NCBI GenBank assembly: GCA_018883065.1
Contig: VEQT01000002.1
Coordinates: 1 to 64,000 of the forward strand
DNA length: 64,000 nucleotides
Origin: Flavobacterium sp.
GTDB lineage: Bacteria; Bacteroidota; Bacteroidia; Flavobacteriales; Flavobacteriaceae
Direction of reading: 5' to 3'
Of the stretch, positions 28,507 to 37,409 are shown one piece after another (the first letter of the stretch is position 1; the number at the start of each line of letters is the position of its first letter). The notes beneath the pieces were generated by a model. That model saw nothing but the letters and a program-made list of their open reading frames with translations, had not been told where the DNA came from and did not search any database. The translations under genes were made by a program, and so were the position numbers.

Positions 28507-29487
28507 TTACATCACCATCAAATTACAGCCTCGAATATCGCTGCTGTCAAAACGGCCCAACACTTCAAATCGGCCATTGTCATATTTTTTTCCCAAATCT
28601 TGTGTAGCTATAAAGGAGCACGAATTGATATTACTCAAATCAATTACATTGATTCCGCCTGTTTTTCCGTTGGATACATAACGTAACGCATCGTCAGTAT
28701 CGCGAAGGAGTACTTGCATCCAAGGCGGACATTCAAAAACGCCATTGCCATAAGAATATGCTTGTGAAAGTAATTCGGTCATGCCGTATTCGGAGTGTAT
28801 GGTTGATACGCCAAATCCATGGCAAAGTTGCTCGTGTAATTCTTCGCGGATGAGTTCTTTGCGTTTGCCTTTCATCCCGCCCGTTTCCATAATGATGGTG
28901 TTGTTTAATTGAACGGGTTGTAATTCAATGAGGTCTAATAAGGCATAGGTGACACCTATAAGTAACACATTTTCTCCCGCTTGATCAAGTCGAAGAAGTG
29001 TGTGCAGTAGTTCGTGGTAATTGTGTAAATAAAATCCAGAATCTACTTTGTTTGATTTTTTGATTAAATCCTTAACCATGTAAATAAGCGATGAATCATT
29101 CCGTTCCAAATAAGAGGGAAGGAGGGCTAATACAGTATAATTCTCAATATTGCCGTAAAACTGCGCAAAGCCATTGAGGTAACTGGCTTCGTATAGCGAA
29201 ACATCGGTTAGGTGATGTGCACTGGTACTTACGCCAGTAGTACCACTGCTTCGAAAAGTAGTTTCAATTGGTGATTCACCTGAAATAACGGTATGGGTTT
29301 TAAAAAAAGAAATGGGCAAAAAAGGAATGTCGGTTATTCTTGAAACCGATTGTTTGTCTGACTTGACTAATTTGCACCATTGTTGATATACCGGATTGTG
29401 GTCAAATTGGTGCCGAAACGTCTTGAGCGCTATTTTTTCAAATTGCTTGGGACTGTAAATCGAGAAGATGTCCGTAGTGGAGCTCAC
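28507..29487 (-). CDS. LuxE-like acyl transferase/synthetase
   Basis: A 326-residue member of the LuxE/PaaK acyl-protein-synthetase fold of the adenylate-forming superfamily. The adenylation signature FRSSGTTGVSTSAH is near 84-97. The block GFGVSTIHSEYGMTEL near 221-236 corresponds to the second core motif, with GRFDSSDIRGCNLMVM at the C-terminus. It lacks the ~100-residue C-terminal domain of full acyl-CoA ligases. Its substrate is unknown; no lux or phenylacetate genes are nearby. The apparent start is GTG (29487), since no ATG lies near the conserved N-terminus. Confidence 0.75.
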   Translation of the reverse strand: MSSTTDIFSIYSPKQFEKIALKTFRHQFDHNPVYQQWCKLVKSDKQSVSRITDIPFLPISFFKTHTVISGESPIETTFRSSGTTGVSTSAHHLTDVSLYEASYLNGFAQFYGNIENYTVLALLPSYLERNDSSLIYMVKDLIKKSNKVDSGFYLHNYHELLHTLLRLDQAGENVLLIGVTYALLDLIELQPVQLNNTIIMETGGMKGKRKELIREELHEQLCHGFGVSTIHSEYGMTELLSQAYSYGNGVFECPPWMQVLLRDTDDALRYVSNGKTGGINVIDLSNINSCSFIATQDLGKKYDNGRFEVLGRFDSSDIRGCNLMVM

Positions 29488-29536
29488 AAGGTTAAATTTA
29501 TCGGATACAAATATACGGAAGGCAAGGGTTAAAACT

Positions 29537-29570
29537 AAAAAAGCTCCACAAACTGCGGAGCTTTTTAAAA
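29537..29570. terminator. Terminator after the T9SS-tagged protein
   Basis: AAAAAGCTCC (29538-29547) and GGAGCTTTTT (29557-29566) form a 10-bp stem with a 9-base loop and T-rich ends on both strands. It lies 21-50 bases past the stop codon of the minus-strand T9SS gene. Confidence 0.85.
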
Positions 29571-29586
29571 TGAAAGTGGGCAGAAA

Positions 29587-31290
29587 TTACTCTACTACCA
29601 ATTTTTGAGTAGCCGTTTTGCCGTCTTCTGTAATTTTAATTACATAAACTCCAGCTTGCAACGCGCTTACATCAATCGTATTTTCGATTGTAACCGTGCC
29701 AAGAATTTGCTTACCTAAGGCATCAAAAATAGCAATGGCTTTTGTTGTATTTGAAGCGGTTTCTATGGTTAATTTACCGTTTTTAATAGGGTTTGGATAT
29801 ACTTTTAATCCTTTAATAGCAGTTGCATTTACTGCTAATAATCCTCCAATTGAAGTATTAATACGCAACTCATCAATAATCATGGTAGGTGTTTTTGCAT
29901 TGTCATCTTGACGAATAATGAAACCTCCTAAATCAGTAAAGGCTACTGCTGGAGTTGCAGTTAAAGTCGCTGGAGTAGCAGCAGTAAATGTACTCAAGTT
30001 TGGGTTGATCCATGCGCTCAATAAATTTGTGCCAAAATCATAGCCCATAACAATAAATACAACATCACCTGTGTTATATACGGCCGGATCATAATTGGTT
30101 GTAGCATTCAAGGTGTCAAATCCCAATTGGTATTGCGTGCCATTTTTCTTGAAAAACATTCTTGATTTGTATGATTTGTCAACGCCAGTAACGCCTACAA
30201 AATAAGTTTCTGAAAGATCAACTGTTACATTAGCCATATCGGTAATGTTAAGCATAAATGAGGCATAAACAGTTCCTGTTGAAGTTGAAGTGAATGGAGT
30301 AAAACAATCTATTCCAGCACCAGAAAAAGTGATTGAATTACCACTTACATTCGAAAAATTTGGGTAAGATAAATTACCTGCAGCAACAAGAATAGCATCA
30401 CCAGAATTTTGATTGGTCCATTTTTGTGAGTTACCCAGCGAACTGCCCACGGCATAATTAAATGACTCACTATAGGGCAATGGATTAATTGGTTTACATT
30501 CGGGGGAATTAATACTAGCAGATAAATTACATGTACCACCAGTGATGGTGACAGAAAACACAGTCCCTTCTGGAATACCAGAAATGGTTATATTTCCTGC
30601 AGCTAGTGCTGATGGATTATCTCCGCCTACTGTACCTGCATTTGGAACGATACTATATGTTGCATTCCCACCCCCTGTGTAAGGGATTGTAGCGGTATAC
30701 GTGTCAGTTCCTAAAGTTAAAACATCACAAGCTGCTGTTACAGTTCCCAAAACTAATGTACAAGAAGCAGAAACGCTGCTAAGCTTTACATCATCGATTC
30801 GGTATTGTAAAGTAGTTGAAGATTTAAATCGAATGGAAAGCGTTGCTGATGATGGAATTACTCCACCGCTTATGGTTGCTAAAGTCCAGCCTGTTCCAGT
30901 AGGTGTGTAAGTGATAGCTGTCCAATTTGTGGCATCTGTACTTACTTCTACAGTCAAAACGTTGCTCACATTTGTAGGAGTATTTACTCCAAAACTAAGT
31001 TGCAAATCAGCAGATGAATAGGCTGAAGAATTGAGCCCGTCAATTTGAAAGAATTCATCAATGGCATTGATTAAGATATTCCCGCTTCCTGATGCTCCAT
31101 TGTATCCCGATGATGGAGTTGTTGCTCGAGCATCTGCCGTACCAGAATATACTATTGGCGATGCGTTTTGAAATACATGTGCGCTAATGGCAGTTGTTGC
31201 AGTTGGCGTTCCCATGTTTTCAGAGTAGAAGGTTTGAGCAATAGCCGTTGCGCTCACTACTAATGAAACTAAAAAGTAAAGTTTTTTCAT
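29587..31290 (-). CDS. Secreted protein with T9SS type A sorting domain
   Basis: A 567-residue exported protein. After a signal peptide (about 1-19, ending ATAIAQ) there is a jelly-roll/lectin-like module (about 20-170). A cysteine-bearing linker follows (about 175-260), then a second beta-sandwich opening LPYSESFNY (about 265-480). The C-terminal ~72 residues are a type A sorting domain (VYPNPIKNGKL ... GVYVIKITEDGK ... KLVVE) that directs export through the type IX machine and probable surface anchoring. The start is the ATG at 31290; the longer frame has no signal peptide. No catalytic motif is visible, so adhesion or binding is possible. Confidence 0.85.
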   Translation of the reverse strand: MKKLYFLVSLVVSATAIAQTFYSENMGTPTATTAISAHVFQNASPIVYSGTADARATTPSSGYNGASGSGNILINAIDEFFQIDGLNSSAYSSADLQLSFGVNTPTNVSNVLTVEVSTDATNWTAITYTPTGTGWTLATISGGVIPSSATLSIRFKSSTTLQYRIDDVKLSSVSASCTLVLGTVTAACDVLTLGTDTYTATIPYTGGGNATYSIVPNAGTVGGDNPSALAAGNITISGIPEGTVFSVTITGGTCNLSASINSPECKPINPLPYSESFNYAVGSSLGNSQKWTNQNSGDAILVAAGNLSYPNFSNVSGNSITFSGAGIDCFTPFTSTSTGTVYASFMLNITDMANVTVDLSETYFVGVTGVDKSYKSRMFFKKNGTQYQLGFDTLNATTNYDPAVYNTGDVVFIVMGYDFGTNLLSAWINPNLSTFTAATPATLTATPAVAFTDLGGFIIRQDDNAKTPTMIIDELRINTSIGGLLAVNATAIKGLKVYPNPIKNGKLTIETASNTTKAIAIFDALGKQILGTVTIENTIDVSALQAGVYVIKITEDGKTATQKLVVE

Positions 31291-31396
31291 TGAATAAAAA
31301 TTAAGAAAATTAGTGGACAAATATAGAAACAAATTACACAAGGTGGTGGAATTTGAATTAAATAATGATGATTAAATGGAGAACAATAGAAATCTA

Positions 31397-31708
31397 TTAT
31401 TTGATAATCAGTTTTCTAGTAGAGGATAAATCTCCTTCACGTAATTTTATAATATAGACCCCTGGAGTTAAGTTGGCAATTGAAATTTCTTTGGAAGAGG
31501 CCACCACTTGAAATACTTTTTTCCCCAACACATCAAATATTACAACTTCTTTGTCAAGAGTTGATTTTGAAGTCAAGTATAATTTGCCATTACTTACGGG
31601 ATTGGGATAAAATCCGGGTAATTCTTGTTGTGATTTGATTTCTTGTCCTTGAACAGAGCAAAAAAACAAAGAACAAAAAATGGCTATGTAGTTTTTATAC
31701 TGAAGCAT
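31397..31708 (-). CDS. Minimal T9SS-tag protein: signal peptide plus sorting domain only
   Basis: A 103-residue protein. The signal peptide (about 1-21, ending SVQGQ) is followed by ~10 residues of linker and then a complete type A sorting domain (FYPNPVSNGKLYL ... IFDVLGKKVF ... GVYIIKLREGD ... KLIIK). Nothing remains to be a cargo. It has its own promoter (TTG, 17-base spacer, TATATTTG at 31728-31735 on the minus strand). This argues against a decayed 3' remnant. It lies upstream of the larger T9SS protein on the same strand. Confidence 0.78.
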   Translation of the reverse strand: MLQYKNYIAIFCSLFFCSVQGQEIKSQQELPGFYPNPVSNGKLYLTSKSTLDKEVVIFDVLGKKVFQVVASSKEISIANLTPGVYIIKLREGDLSSTRKLIIK

Positions 31709-31727
31709 TTTGGTTAAATCTATGGCG

Positions 31728-31755
31728 CAAATATAGGTATATAATTTAGGTTCAA
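31728..31755 (-). promoter_or_regulatory. Promoter of the minimal T9SS-tag gene
   Basis: On the minus strand a TTG at 31753-31755 is followed 17 bases later by TATATTTG at 31728-31735, about 20 bases upstream of the ATG. Confidence 0.55.
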
Positions 31756-31841
31756 TAGTTTTTGCAGCTTTTTTTAACGATAGGTTGAACTACTTCTTGA
31801 CCGTTTTATGTTTCAATGTTAAGAAATTGTAAACAAAAAGT

Positions 31842-31871
31842 TTTGTTATTGTAAAATAAAATATATATTTG
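31842..31871 (+). promoter_or_regulatory. Promoter of the YwqK-like gene
   Basis: TTTG at 31842-31845, an 18-base spacer, then TATATTTG at 31864-31871: a full match to the Bacteroidota sigma factor consensus, ending 31 bases before the ATG. Confidence 0.7.
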
Positions 31872-31902
31872 GTATCGAATTATTAACCCAAATACCTATA
31901 TC

Positions 31903-32250
31903 ATGAAAAAATTACTCTTTATAGCTTTGTTAGTTTCGTCTCTAACTTATGCACAAAACAGCGCGCCAGAATTAGAAATAATTGGTAACCAAGTTAAAGC
32001 AACCTACTATTTTGAGAACGGAGCCGTTCAACAAGTGGGTCATTTTCTTGATGGGAAACTAGAAGGTAAATGGATTTCGTATGACCAAAATGGCAATGTG
32101 CTGTCGATTGCAGAGTACAAAAATGGAGCCAAAACAGGTAAATGGAAAGTATATTCGCATACCCTACCCGTTAAAGAAATTGACTACGTGTCCAATCAAA
32201 TTGTTTCGATTACAGAATCTACTTCAACGGCCTTGGCATCAAAAAATTAA
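31903..32250 (+). CDS. Exported YwqK/MORN-repeat protein
   Basis: A 115-residue protein with a signal peptide (about 1-18, ending LTYAQ) and two to three MORN-like repeats of the form YYFENGAVQQVGHFLDGKLEGKW and NGNVLSIAEYKNGAKTGKW. These are the YwqK family hairpin units. As far as I recall, homologs in flavobacterial genomes are often mislabelled as a nucleotide adenylyltransferase; no such motif is present here. Function is unknown. It has a strong promoter and its own terminator, hence a single-gene unit. Confidence 0.8.
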   Translation: MKKLLFIALLVSSLTYAQNSAPELEIIGNQVKATYYFENGAVQQVGHFLDGKLEGKWISYDQNGNVLSIAEYKNGAKTGKWKVYSHTLPVKEIDYVSNQIVSITESTSTALASKN

Positions 32251-32264
32251 TGAAATATAAAAGC

Positions 32265-32292
32265 AAAAAACCACCCAAAGGGTGGTTTTTTT
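32265..32292 (+). terminator. Terminator of the YwqK-like gene
   Basis: CCACCC (32271-32276) and GGGTGG (32280-32285) around an AAA loop, flanked by six As and seven Ts. Confidence 0.88.
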
Positions 32293-32375
32293 ATGCGTAT
32301 ACGCAAAGGTTACTTAGCAATCAAAAGTATACCAAAAACGAATTAAGATCCTGGTTTTTGATGGATAACAGTGAA

Positions 32376-33560
32376 TTAATTTAATAGATTTATTCCTTCT
32401 ACGATTGTCCAAGCACCCGGTGTGATTGATGCCCCGGTTGCTGTATTGCTTAAAGTAAAGTCAGCAGGATTGAATACAACTTGTAGACTAGCTGAACCAG
32501 CATAAGGAGTTGTTCCGTCATTTATCGTAACATTTGATAATTTGATTTTACGACCTTCAACTTGCCCTGTATTGGTTGCGGCATCTTGAATTCTAACAGC
32601 AGTTGCTCCAGCAGTAGTGTAGCCTGAAATTACAATGTTCGAGAAATCACCATTTCCTTGTTTTTTAAATTGAATCGCATCATATTCTGCCGCAGATGTT
32701 CCACCTTCCGTTACAGTTCCTGCTGCTCTTTTAAGTGTAATATTGGATATAACAGGCCAAAAGTCATTATTTACACTTTTGGTTTCTATTTCCATACCAA
32801 AGTTTCCTGTGCCAACTTGTGAAGCATACCAATTGCTGTTTAACTGGCCTCTCCAACCGTCTTGCCAATCAAAAGAATCGTCAGAGTTTCCATAAGAGAT
32901 TAGATTTGAAGCGCTTACTGTTCCGCCATAAAATTCGAAACCATCGTCTGCTCCTTTGTAGGACACTAAATTCTCGAGTACGGTTCCTGACCCAACTGAA
33001 TAGAAAGAAAACCCATTCATTTCACTGGTGCCATCTGTAATTTTTTTACCTGCATACTCTACACGAACATAGCGTAAAGTACCACCATTGTGAGTTGGAT
33101 TAGATCCGCCGTAAGTATAGGCTGTCCCTGTAATAGAACTTGTAAGTCCGTCTTCTGAAGTAGCGCTAGCAACAGAATTTGCCCCTACAATCGGCGCGTC
33201 ACCATAAATAATGATGCCTCCCCATGAGCCGGGTATTTTAGTTAAATGGGTACAAACAATTGGCTCAGCAGCAGTTCCTATCATGATTAATTTTCCACCA
33301 TTTTCTACTACTAATGCATCTACCCCGTCGGTTACATCAGCTGTAATTACGGAACCTGCATCAATGGTTAATGTTACTCCCGACTTAACACGAACAGTTC
33401 CTTTTAAGGTGTAATTACCCTTTACAAAAGAACTATTTGCACTAAAATCACCAGAAATTTCTCCAGTAGGAATTGGGGCGTTATTTGCATTTTCATCATC
33501 AGATGTACAAGAGACAAATAAACTCGAACAAGCAGCTAAGCAAAATAATAATTTTTTCAT
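32376..33560 (-). CDS. Repeat-rich lipoprotein, probable parallel beta-helix
   Basis: A 394-residue lipoprotein. The signal peptide ends SLFVSC (lipobox cysteine near residue 18). The body is built of short repeating strands with glycine/asparagine turns (for example VRVKSGVTLTIDAGSVITA, VENGGKLIMIGTAAEP, GSWGGIIIYGDAPI), a pattern expected of a right-handed beta-helix. No catalytic residues are recognisable. It follows the TonB receptor gene on the same strand, 176 bases downstream, and probably belongs with it functionally. It may act as a surface substrate-binding or accessory partner, though it is not a SusD-type protein. Confidence 0.7.
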   Translation of the reverse strand: MKKLLFCLAACSSLFVSCTSDDENANNAPIPTGEISGDFSANSSFVKGNYTLKGTVRVKSGVTLTIDAGSVITADVTDGVDALVVENGGKLIMIGTAAEPIVCTHLTKIPGSWGGIIIYGDAPIVGANSVASATSEDGLTSSITGTAYTYGGSNPTHNGGTLRYVRVEYAGKKITDGTSEMNGFSFYSVGSGTVLENLVSYKGADDGFEFYGGTVSASNLISYGNSDDSFDWQDGWRGQLNSNWYASQVGTGNFGMEIETKSVNNDFWPVISNITLKRAAGTVTEGGTSAAEYDAIQFKKQGNGDFSNIVISGYTTAGATAVRIQDAATNTGQVEGRKIKLSNVTINDGTTPYAGSASLQVVFNPADFTLSNTATGASITPGAWTIVEGINLLN

Positions 33561-33736
33561 TTTTTTAGATTTAAATGTTTACTGCGAAGGTATTTTCGAT
33601 AGGAATAGGTAGAGTTAGTTAAACATTACCTTATAATTATTAAATTTTAAATGGAATGTAAACTAGAAGTTAACAGGTTTTGCGAAGGTTAATTTTATGT
33701 GCGCAGTTGCTTAATTTGGGCAATAGCTTGTTATGA

Positions 33737-36520
33737 TTAAAACGAATAATTTACACCCAATGAAAACCCGGTACCTCTTTTGAATTCACGAACCGTTAAA
33801 TCATTTTCAGTAATTTCTTGAGAACTTGCCGTCCCTAATTCTCTTTTGAAAGAAGGATTTAGTATATTGTCTATCGCTAATTTAACCTCTATATTTTTAG
33901 ATAACTTGCTGGACCAGATAAAATCTAATTTTTGAAATGGGTTTTCATAAATGTGATCTATGCCTGCTGTACCTACCGCAAAGATGCGTTCTCCCGATAC
34001 ACCATAAACCAACGAGATAGAATTTTTCATCTCTTCTTTAAATTTAAAATCATATTTCAAATCAGAATTAATTAACCAATTCGATGCGCCTTGAAGGGCC
34101 CTTTTTTTGCTGTTTTCCAATGGGTTTTTAACTAAATCTACTTCTACATCAGTTTTCATAACAGAGGTGTTAAAGCCCCATGAGAAATTTGACAAGGCTG
34201 CACTTATTTTGGTCAATGGCATCAAAATTTCTAATTCAGCCCCAAATAGCAAAGCGCTTTTTGAGTTAGCATAGGTAATTATTTGGCCACCGCTACTTGC
34301 TGTTGGAATGAAGATTCGTTCTATTGGATTGGAAATTTTTTTCCCAAACAATCCAACCACGAATAACTGATTTGTCTTTGGAAATAATTCATATTTCAAG
34401 TCAACATTAATATTGTCGCTGTTTATTATTTTTGGATTACCAATTTCTACCGTTCCATCCGGATTTACAAAGTTCACCGGAAGAATCTCAATTGATGTGG
34501 GTCGTGTAATTGTTTTGGATGCAGCAAATCGAACATTACTCTTTTCAGTCAAGGTGTATTTTACGTTCACCGCAGGAAGTAAATCCGTTTTGTTAAGGTT
34601 TAATTTTCTGTATTTGGCATCAAAGGCATCCCCAGTTTGGCGGTATTTAATTTGTCGAATGGAACTTTCAAATCTTACACCTCCATTAATATCCCATTTT
34701 TCACCCATCGAAAAGAAAATATTAGCATAGGTAGAATTCACATTTTGATACAATTTAGAACGCCAATCACCAGTAGATTCCTCTGTAAATTTCACTAATC
34801 CATTGTTTACATCATTGCTAATGGCCTCGTTAATTGAATTAATTGAGGTTGTAAAAGGCGTAGCCAACAAAGGCCTACCAAACACAAATCGATAGGACGA
34901 AACCTCCTCGTTACTCAAGCCGTTGTATCCTATTGTTATTTTGGTGTCTTTTCCGTTTTCTTTTTCTTTTAGCTTTAAAGCATATTCAACCATTCCCGAA
35001 AAGAATCGATCACCTGCTACATCAAAATATTGTCGAATTAAATTATCTGCTCCGTAGGTAGTTATGATCTCTGTTTCGTTTATTTTTTCTCCGGTAATTA
35101 CTTTTCTGTCAGGTAATCCAAATGCTGTTTTTACAAACGAAAATCCTCCTTTTAGTGCATGTTTTCCACTTGGGGTAAGTTTGTAATTGGCTACCAATTG
35201 ATTATTCCAGTATTTTGATTCTTCAAATTGGTTCAACCGAATTAAAATATTGGGATTGGTGTTTAAACTGTTTTTGTAACCCAATTGGTCTTGAATGACA
35301 CTTGAAGTAGCACGTAAAACAAATGAATTATAGGCCAAGTCAAAACGTTCAGATTTATATTTTACACCAACTAAACCCGAAAGAGAAGTCGTGTAGTTGT
35401 ATTTAGACACCTTGAAATTGTTGTCATAGTTTCCTTGACCTTGGTTAAATGTTCGATCAACACCTTCTAAAACTTGGTATTTATTTTCGGCATTAAACGA
35501 AAAAATATAACTAATACTTCTATTTTTCTCTAAGTTAAATTTTTCTGTATGCAGAAATCCAATACCAGAATTAAACGGACTAGTTGTGTTATTTACATTC
35601 CATGAATTGTTTTTATTTGACTCTTGGTATTGAACCGGTGTTAGTATTTTGCCGCCGGGTACATTACCAAACACGGCTGGCAATTCACGATCGTTGCCCA
35701 AAAGCCCTAAGTACCCTTGTGTAGTATTCGCGTTTTCAGATAGTAGAAAATCACGACCATTGTTGTTGGTTGTATACCCCAAACTAGTGCTAATTTTGGT
35801 TATGCTAGATCTAGCCTGCGAGGTTTCTATATTTATGGTTGCACCTGCAAAATCCCCGGGTATATTTGGATTAAAGGTTTTATATACATTTAACACACCT
35901 ACAATATCGGTAGGAAATAAGTCAAGAGGTATAATTTTTTTAAACGGACTATTTGATGGTGCTTGTAGATCATTGATTAACAAATTGTTGTATCTTTCTT
36001 CCAATCCACGCACAAACAATCCACGTGATTCAACTTTTGAAATGCCAGTAATTTTGGTTAGACCTTCTTGCACATTGCTCACTCCTTTTCTAGTCATTTC
36101 TTGTGCGCCAATACTCTGCTTAATTTCTACCGCATTTTTTTGCTCCAACAAGAGTGCGGTTTCTTTTTCTCGGTTGGCAGCTTTTTTAATTACTACATCT
36201 TGCAATTGATAGCTACCTGATCCTAGCGCTTTGTTGATAGTAAGTGTCTCGCCACTTTTAATTGTTATTTTTTCTTCACTATTTTCATAGCCAACAAAAC
36301 TAAATTGTACTGTGTAGGTTCCGGGGTTTAGACTCAATTTGTAGGTTCCTTTTTCATCGGTGGTTACTCCAGTAGTCGATCCTTTTATCAACACATTCGC
36401 AAAGGGAAGCGGTAGATTGTTTTGGTCTTTATCTGTTAATGTTCCGCTAAGTGTTCCTTTGTTTTGTGCAAATGATAAAAAGCTTATCAAAAAAAAGGGA
36501 AAGATTAATTTACATTTCAT
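33737..36520 (-). CDS. TonB-dependent outer-membrane receptor
   Basis: A 927-residue receptor. The signal peptide (about 1-18) is followed by a CarboxypepD_reg-like domain (about 22-105, GTLSGTLTDKDQNNLPLPFANV type). A plug domain (about 130-235) contains RGLFVRGLEERYNNLLINDLQ. A beta-barrel runs to the terminal phenylalanine (...LGVNYSF). No SusD partner is adjacent; instead a beta-helix lipoprotein follows. The gene lies back to back with a PhoB-like regulator. A direct repeat at 36563-36580 resembles a Pho box, so uptake of a phosphate-related substrate is a reasonable but unproven inference. Confidence 0.88.
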   Translation of the reverse strand: MKCKLIFPFFLISFLSFAQNKGTLSGTLTDKDQNNLPLPFANVLIKGSTTGVTTDEKGTYKLSLNPGTYTVQFSFVGYENSEEKITIKSGETLTINKALGSGSYQLQDVVIKKAANREKETALLLEQKNAVEIKQSIGAQEMTRKGVSNVQEGLTKITGISKVESRGLFVRGLEERYNNLLINDLQAPSNSPFKKIIPLDLFPTDIVGVLNVYKTFNPNIPGDFAGATINIETSQARSSITKISTSLGYTTNNNGRDFLLSENANTTQGYLGLLGNDRELPAVFGNVPGGKILTPVQYQESNKNNSWNVNNTTSPFNSGIGFLHTEKFNLEKNRSISYIFSFNAENKYQVLEGVDRTFNQGQGNYDNNFKVSKYNYTTSLSGLVGVKYKSERFDLAYNSFVLRATSSVIQDQLGYKNSLNTNPNILIRLNQFEESKYWNNQLVANYKLTPSGKHALKGGFSFVKTAFGLPDRKVITGEKINETEIITTYGADNLIRQYFDVAGDRFFSGMVEYALKLKEKENGKDTKITIGYNGLSNEEVSSYRFVFGRPLLATPFTTSINSINEAISNDVNNGLVKFTEESTGDWRSKLYQNVNSTYANIFFSMGEKWDINGGVRFESSIRQIKYRQTGDAFDAKYRKLNLNKTDLLPAVNVKYTLTEKSNVRFAASKTITRPTSIEILPVNFVNPDGTVEIGNPKIINSDNINVDLKYELFPKTNQLFVVGLFGKKISNPIERIFIPTASSGGQIITYANSKSALLFGAELEILMPLTKISAALSNFSWGFNTSVMKTDVEVDLVKNPLENSKKRALQGASNWLINSDLKYDFKFKEEMKNSISLVYGVSGERIFAVGTAGIDHIYENPFQKLDFIWSSKLSKNIEVKLAIDNILNPSFKRELGTASSQEITENDLTVREFKRGTGFSLGVNYSF

Positions 36521-36562
36521 TGTAGTGTACTTAATAAATTTTTTGCAAAGGAACTACCGAAC

Positions 36563-36580
36563 TGTTAAGCTATTGTTAAG
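36563..36580. promoter_or_regulatory. Direct repeat resembling a PhoB (Pho box) operator
   Basis: TGTTAAG CTAT TGTTAAG: two identical 7-mers with 11-bp periodicity, the geometry of the classical Pho box (two 7-mers with a 4-base spacer). It lies 43-60 bases upstream of the TonB receptor ATG, in the region shared with the response-regulator gene. The minus strand reads CTTAACA ATAG CTTAACA toward the receptor. Repeat and spacing are seen directly; the PhoB assignment is inferred. Confidence 0.5.
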
Positions 36581-36722
36581 TGACTATTACCATATTATGC
36601 ATTTAATGTGAACAAATCATTACTACGTTAAATTACCTGAATGCAATGATATGCCATAGTGATTAATCTATATATTTACCATCGATTAAATACGAATACC
36701 TTTTAAAAGTATTTTTAAACGC

Positions 36723-37409
36723 ATGAAAAAGAAAGACATCAAAATATTATTGGTAGATGATGAACCGGATATCTTGGAAATTGTAGGATACAATTTAAGC
36801 CAAGAAGGCTACAAAATTAGCACCGCTTCCAATGGGAAAGAAGCAGTTGAAATGGCCAAAAAAGAATTGCCACATTTAATTATTTTAGACGTCATGATGC
36901 CCGAAATGGATGGGATTGAGTCCTGTGAGTTGATTCGAAAACTACCTAAGATGGAACAAGTAATCATTGCATTTCTTACCGCCCGCAGTGAAGATTACTC
37001 CCAAGTAGCCGGATTTGATGCCGGAGCCGATGACTACATCACAAAACCAATTAAACCCAAAGTTTTGGTTAGTAAAGTAAAAGCCTTGTTGCGTCGCTTG
37101 AAGGCTACAGAATCAATAAATAGCCAAACTTTACATGTTGGTCCAATTGAAATCAATAGAGAAGAATACAAAATTATTCACAATCAATTGGAGATTGTAC
37201 TTCCAAGAAAAGAGTTTGAACTGTTTTATTTACTAGCTTCGAAGCCCGGTAAAGTGTTTAATAGAGAAGAAATTTTAGAGCGTGTGTGGGGAAATGAAGT
37301 GGTCGTTGGCGGTAGAACAATTGACGTACATATCCGAAAACTGCGCGAAAAAATTGGTGAAGATTATTTCAAAACACTTAAAGGAGTAGGATATAAGTTT
37401 GAGATCTAG
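36723..37409 (+). CDS. PhoB-type response regulator
   Basis: A 228-residue OmpR/PhoB-family DNA-binding regulator. The receiver domain (about 5-120) has the acidic pocket D12/D13, the phospho-acceptor D56 in LDVMMP and K108 in YITKPIK. The winged-helix effector (about 132-228) ends GGRTIDVHIRKLREKIGED...TLKGVGYKFEI, the typical PhoB recognition region. It is followed without a gap by the histidine kinase. The closest classical relatives are PhoB/ResD-type regulators; a phosphate role is likely but not proven by sequence. Confidence 0.9.
   Translation: MKKKDIKILLVDDEPDILEIVGYNLSQEGYKISTASNGKEAVEMAKKELPHLIILDVMMPEMDGIESCELIRKLPKMEQVIIAFLTARSEDYSQVAGFDAGADDYITKPIKPKVLVSKVKALLRRLKATESINSQTLHVGPIEINREEYKIIHNQLEIVLPRKEFELFYLLASKPGKVFNREEILERVWGNEVVVGGRTIDVHIRKLREKIGEDYFKTLKGVGYKFEI

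Noticed and set aside
35649..36209. 186-residue plus-strand frame opposite the TonB receptor
   Set aside because: Antisense shadow; no signal peptide, motif or promoter, and the receptor frame explains the codon bias.
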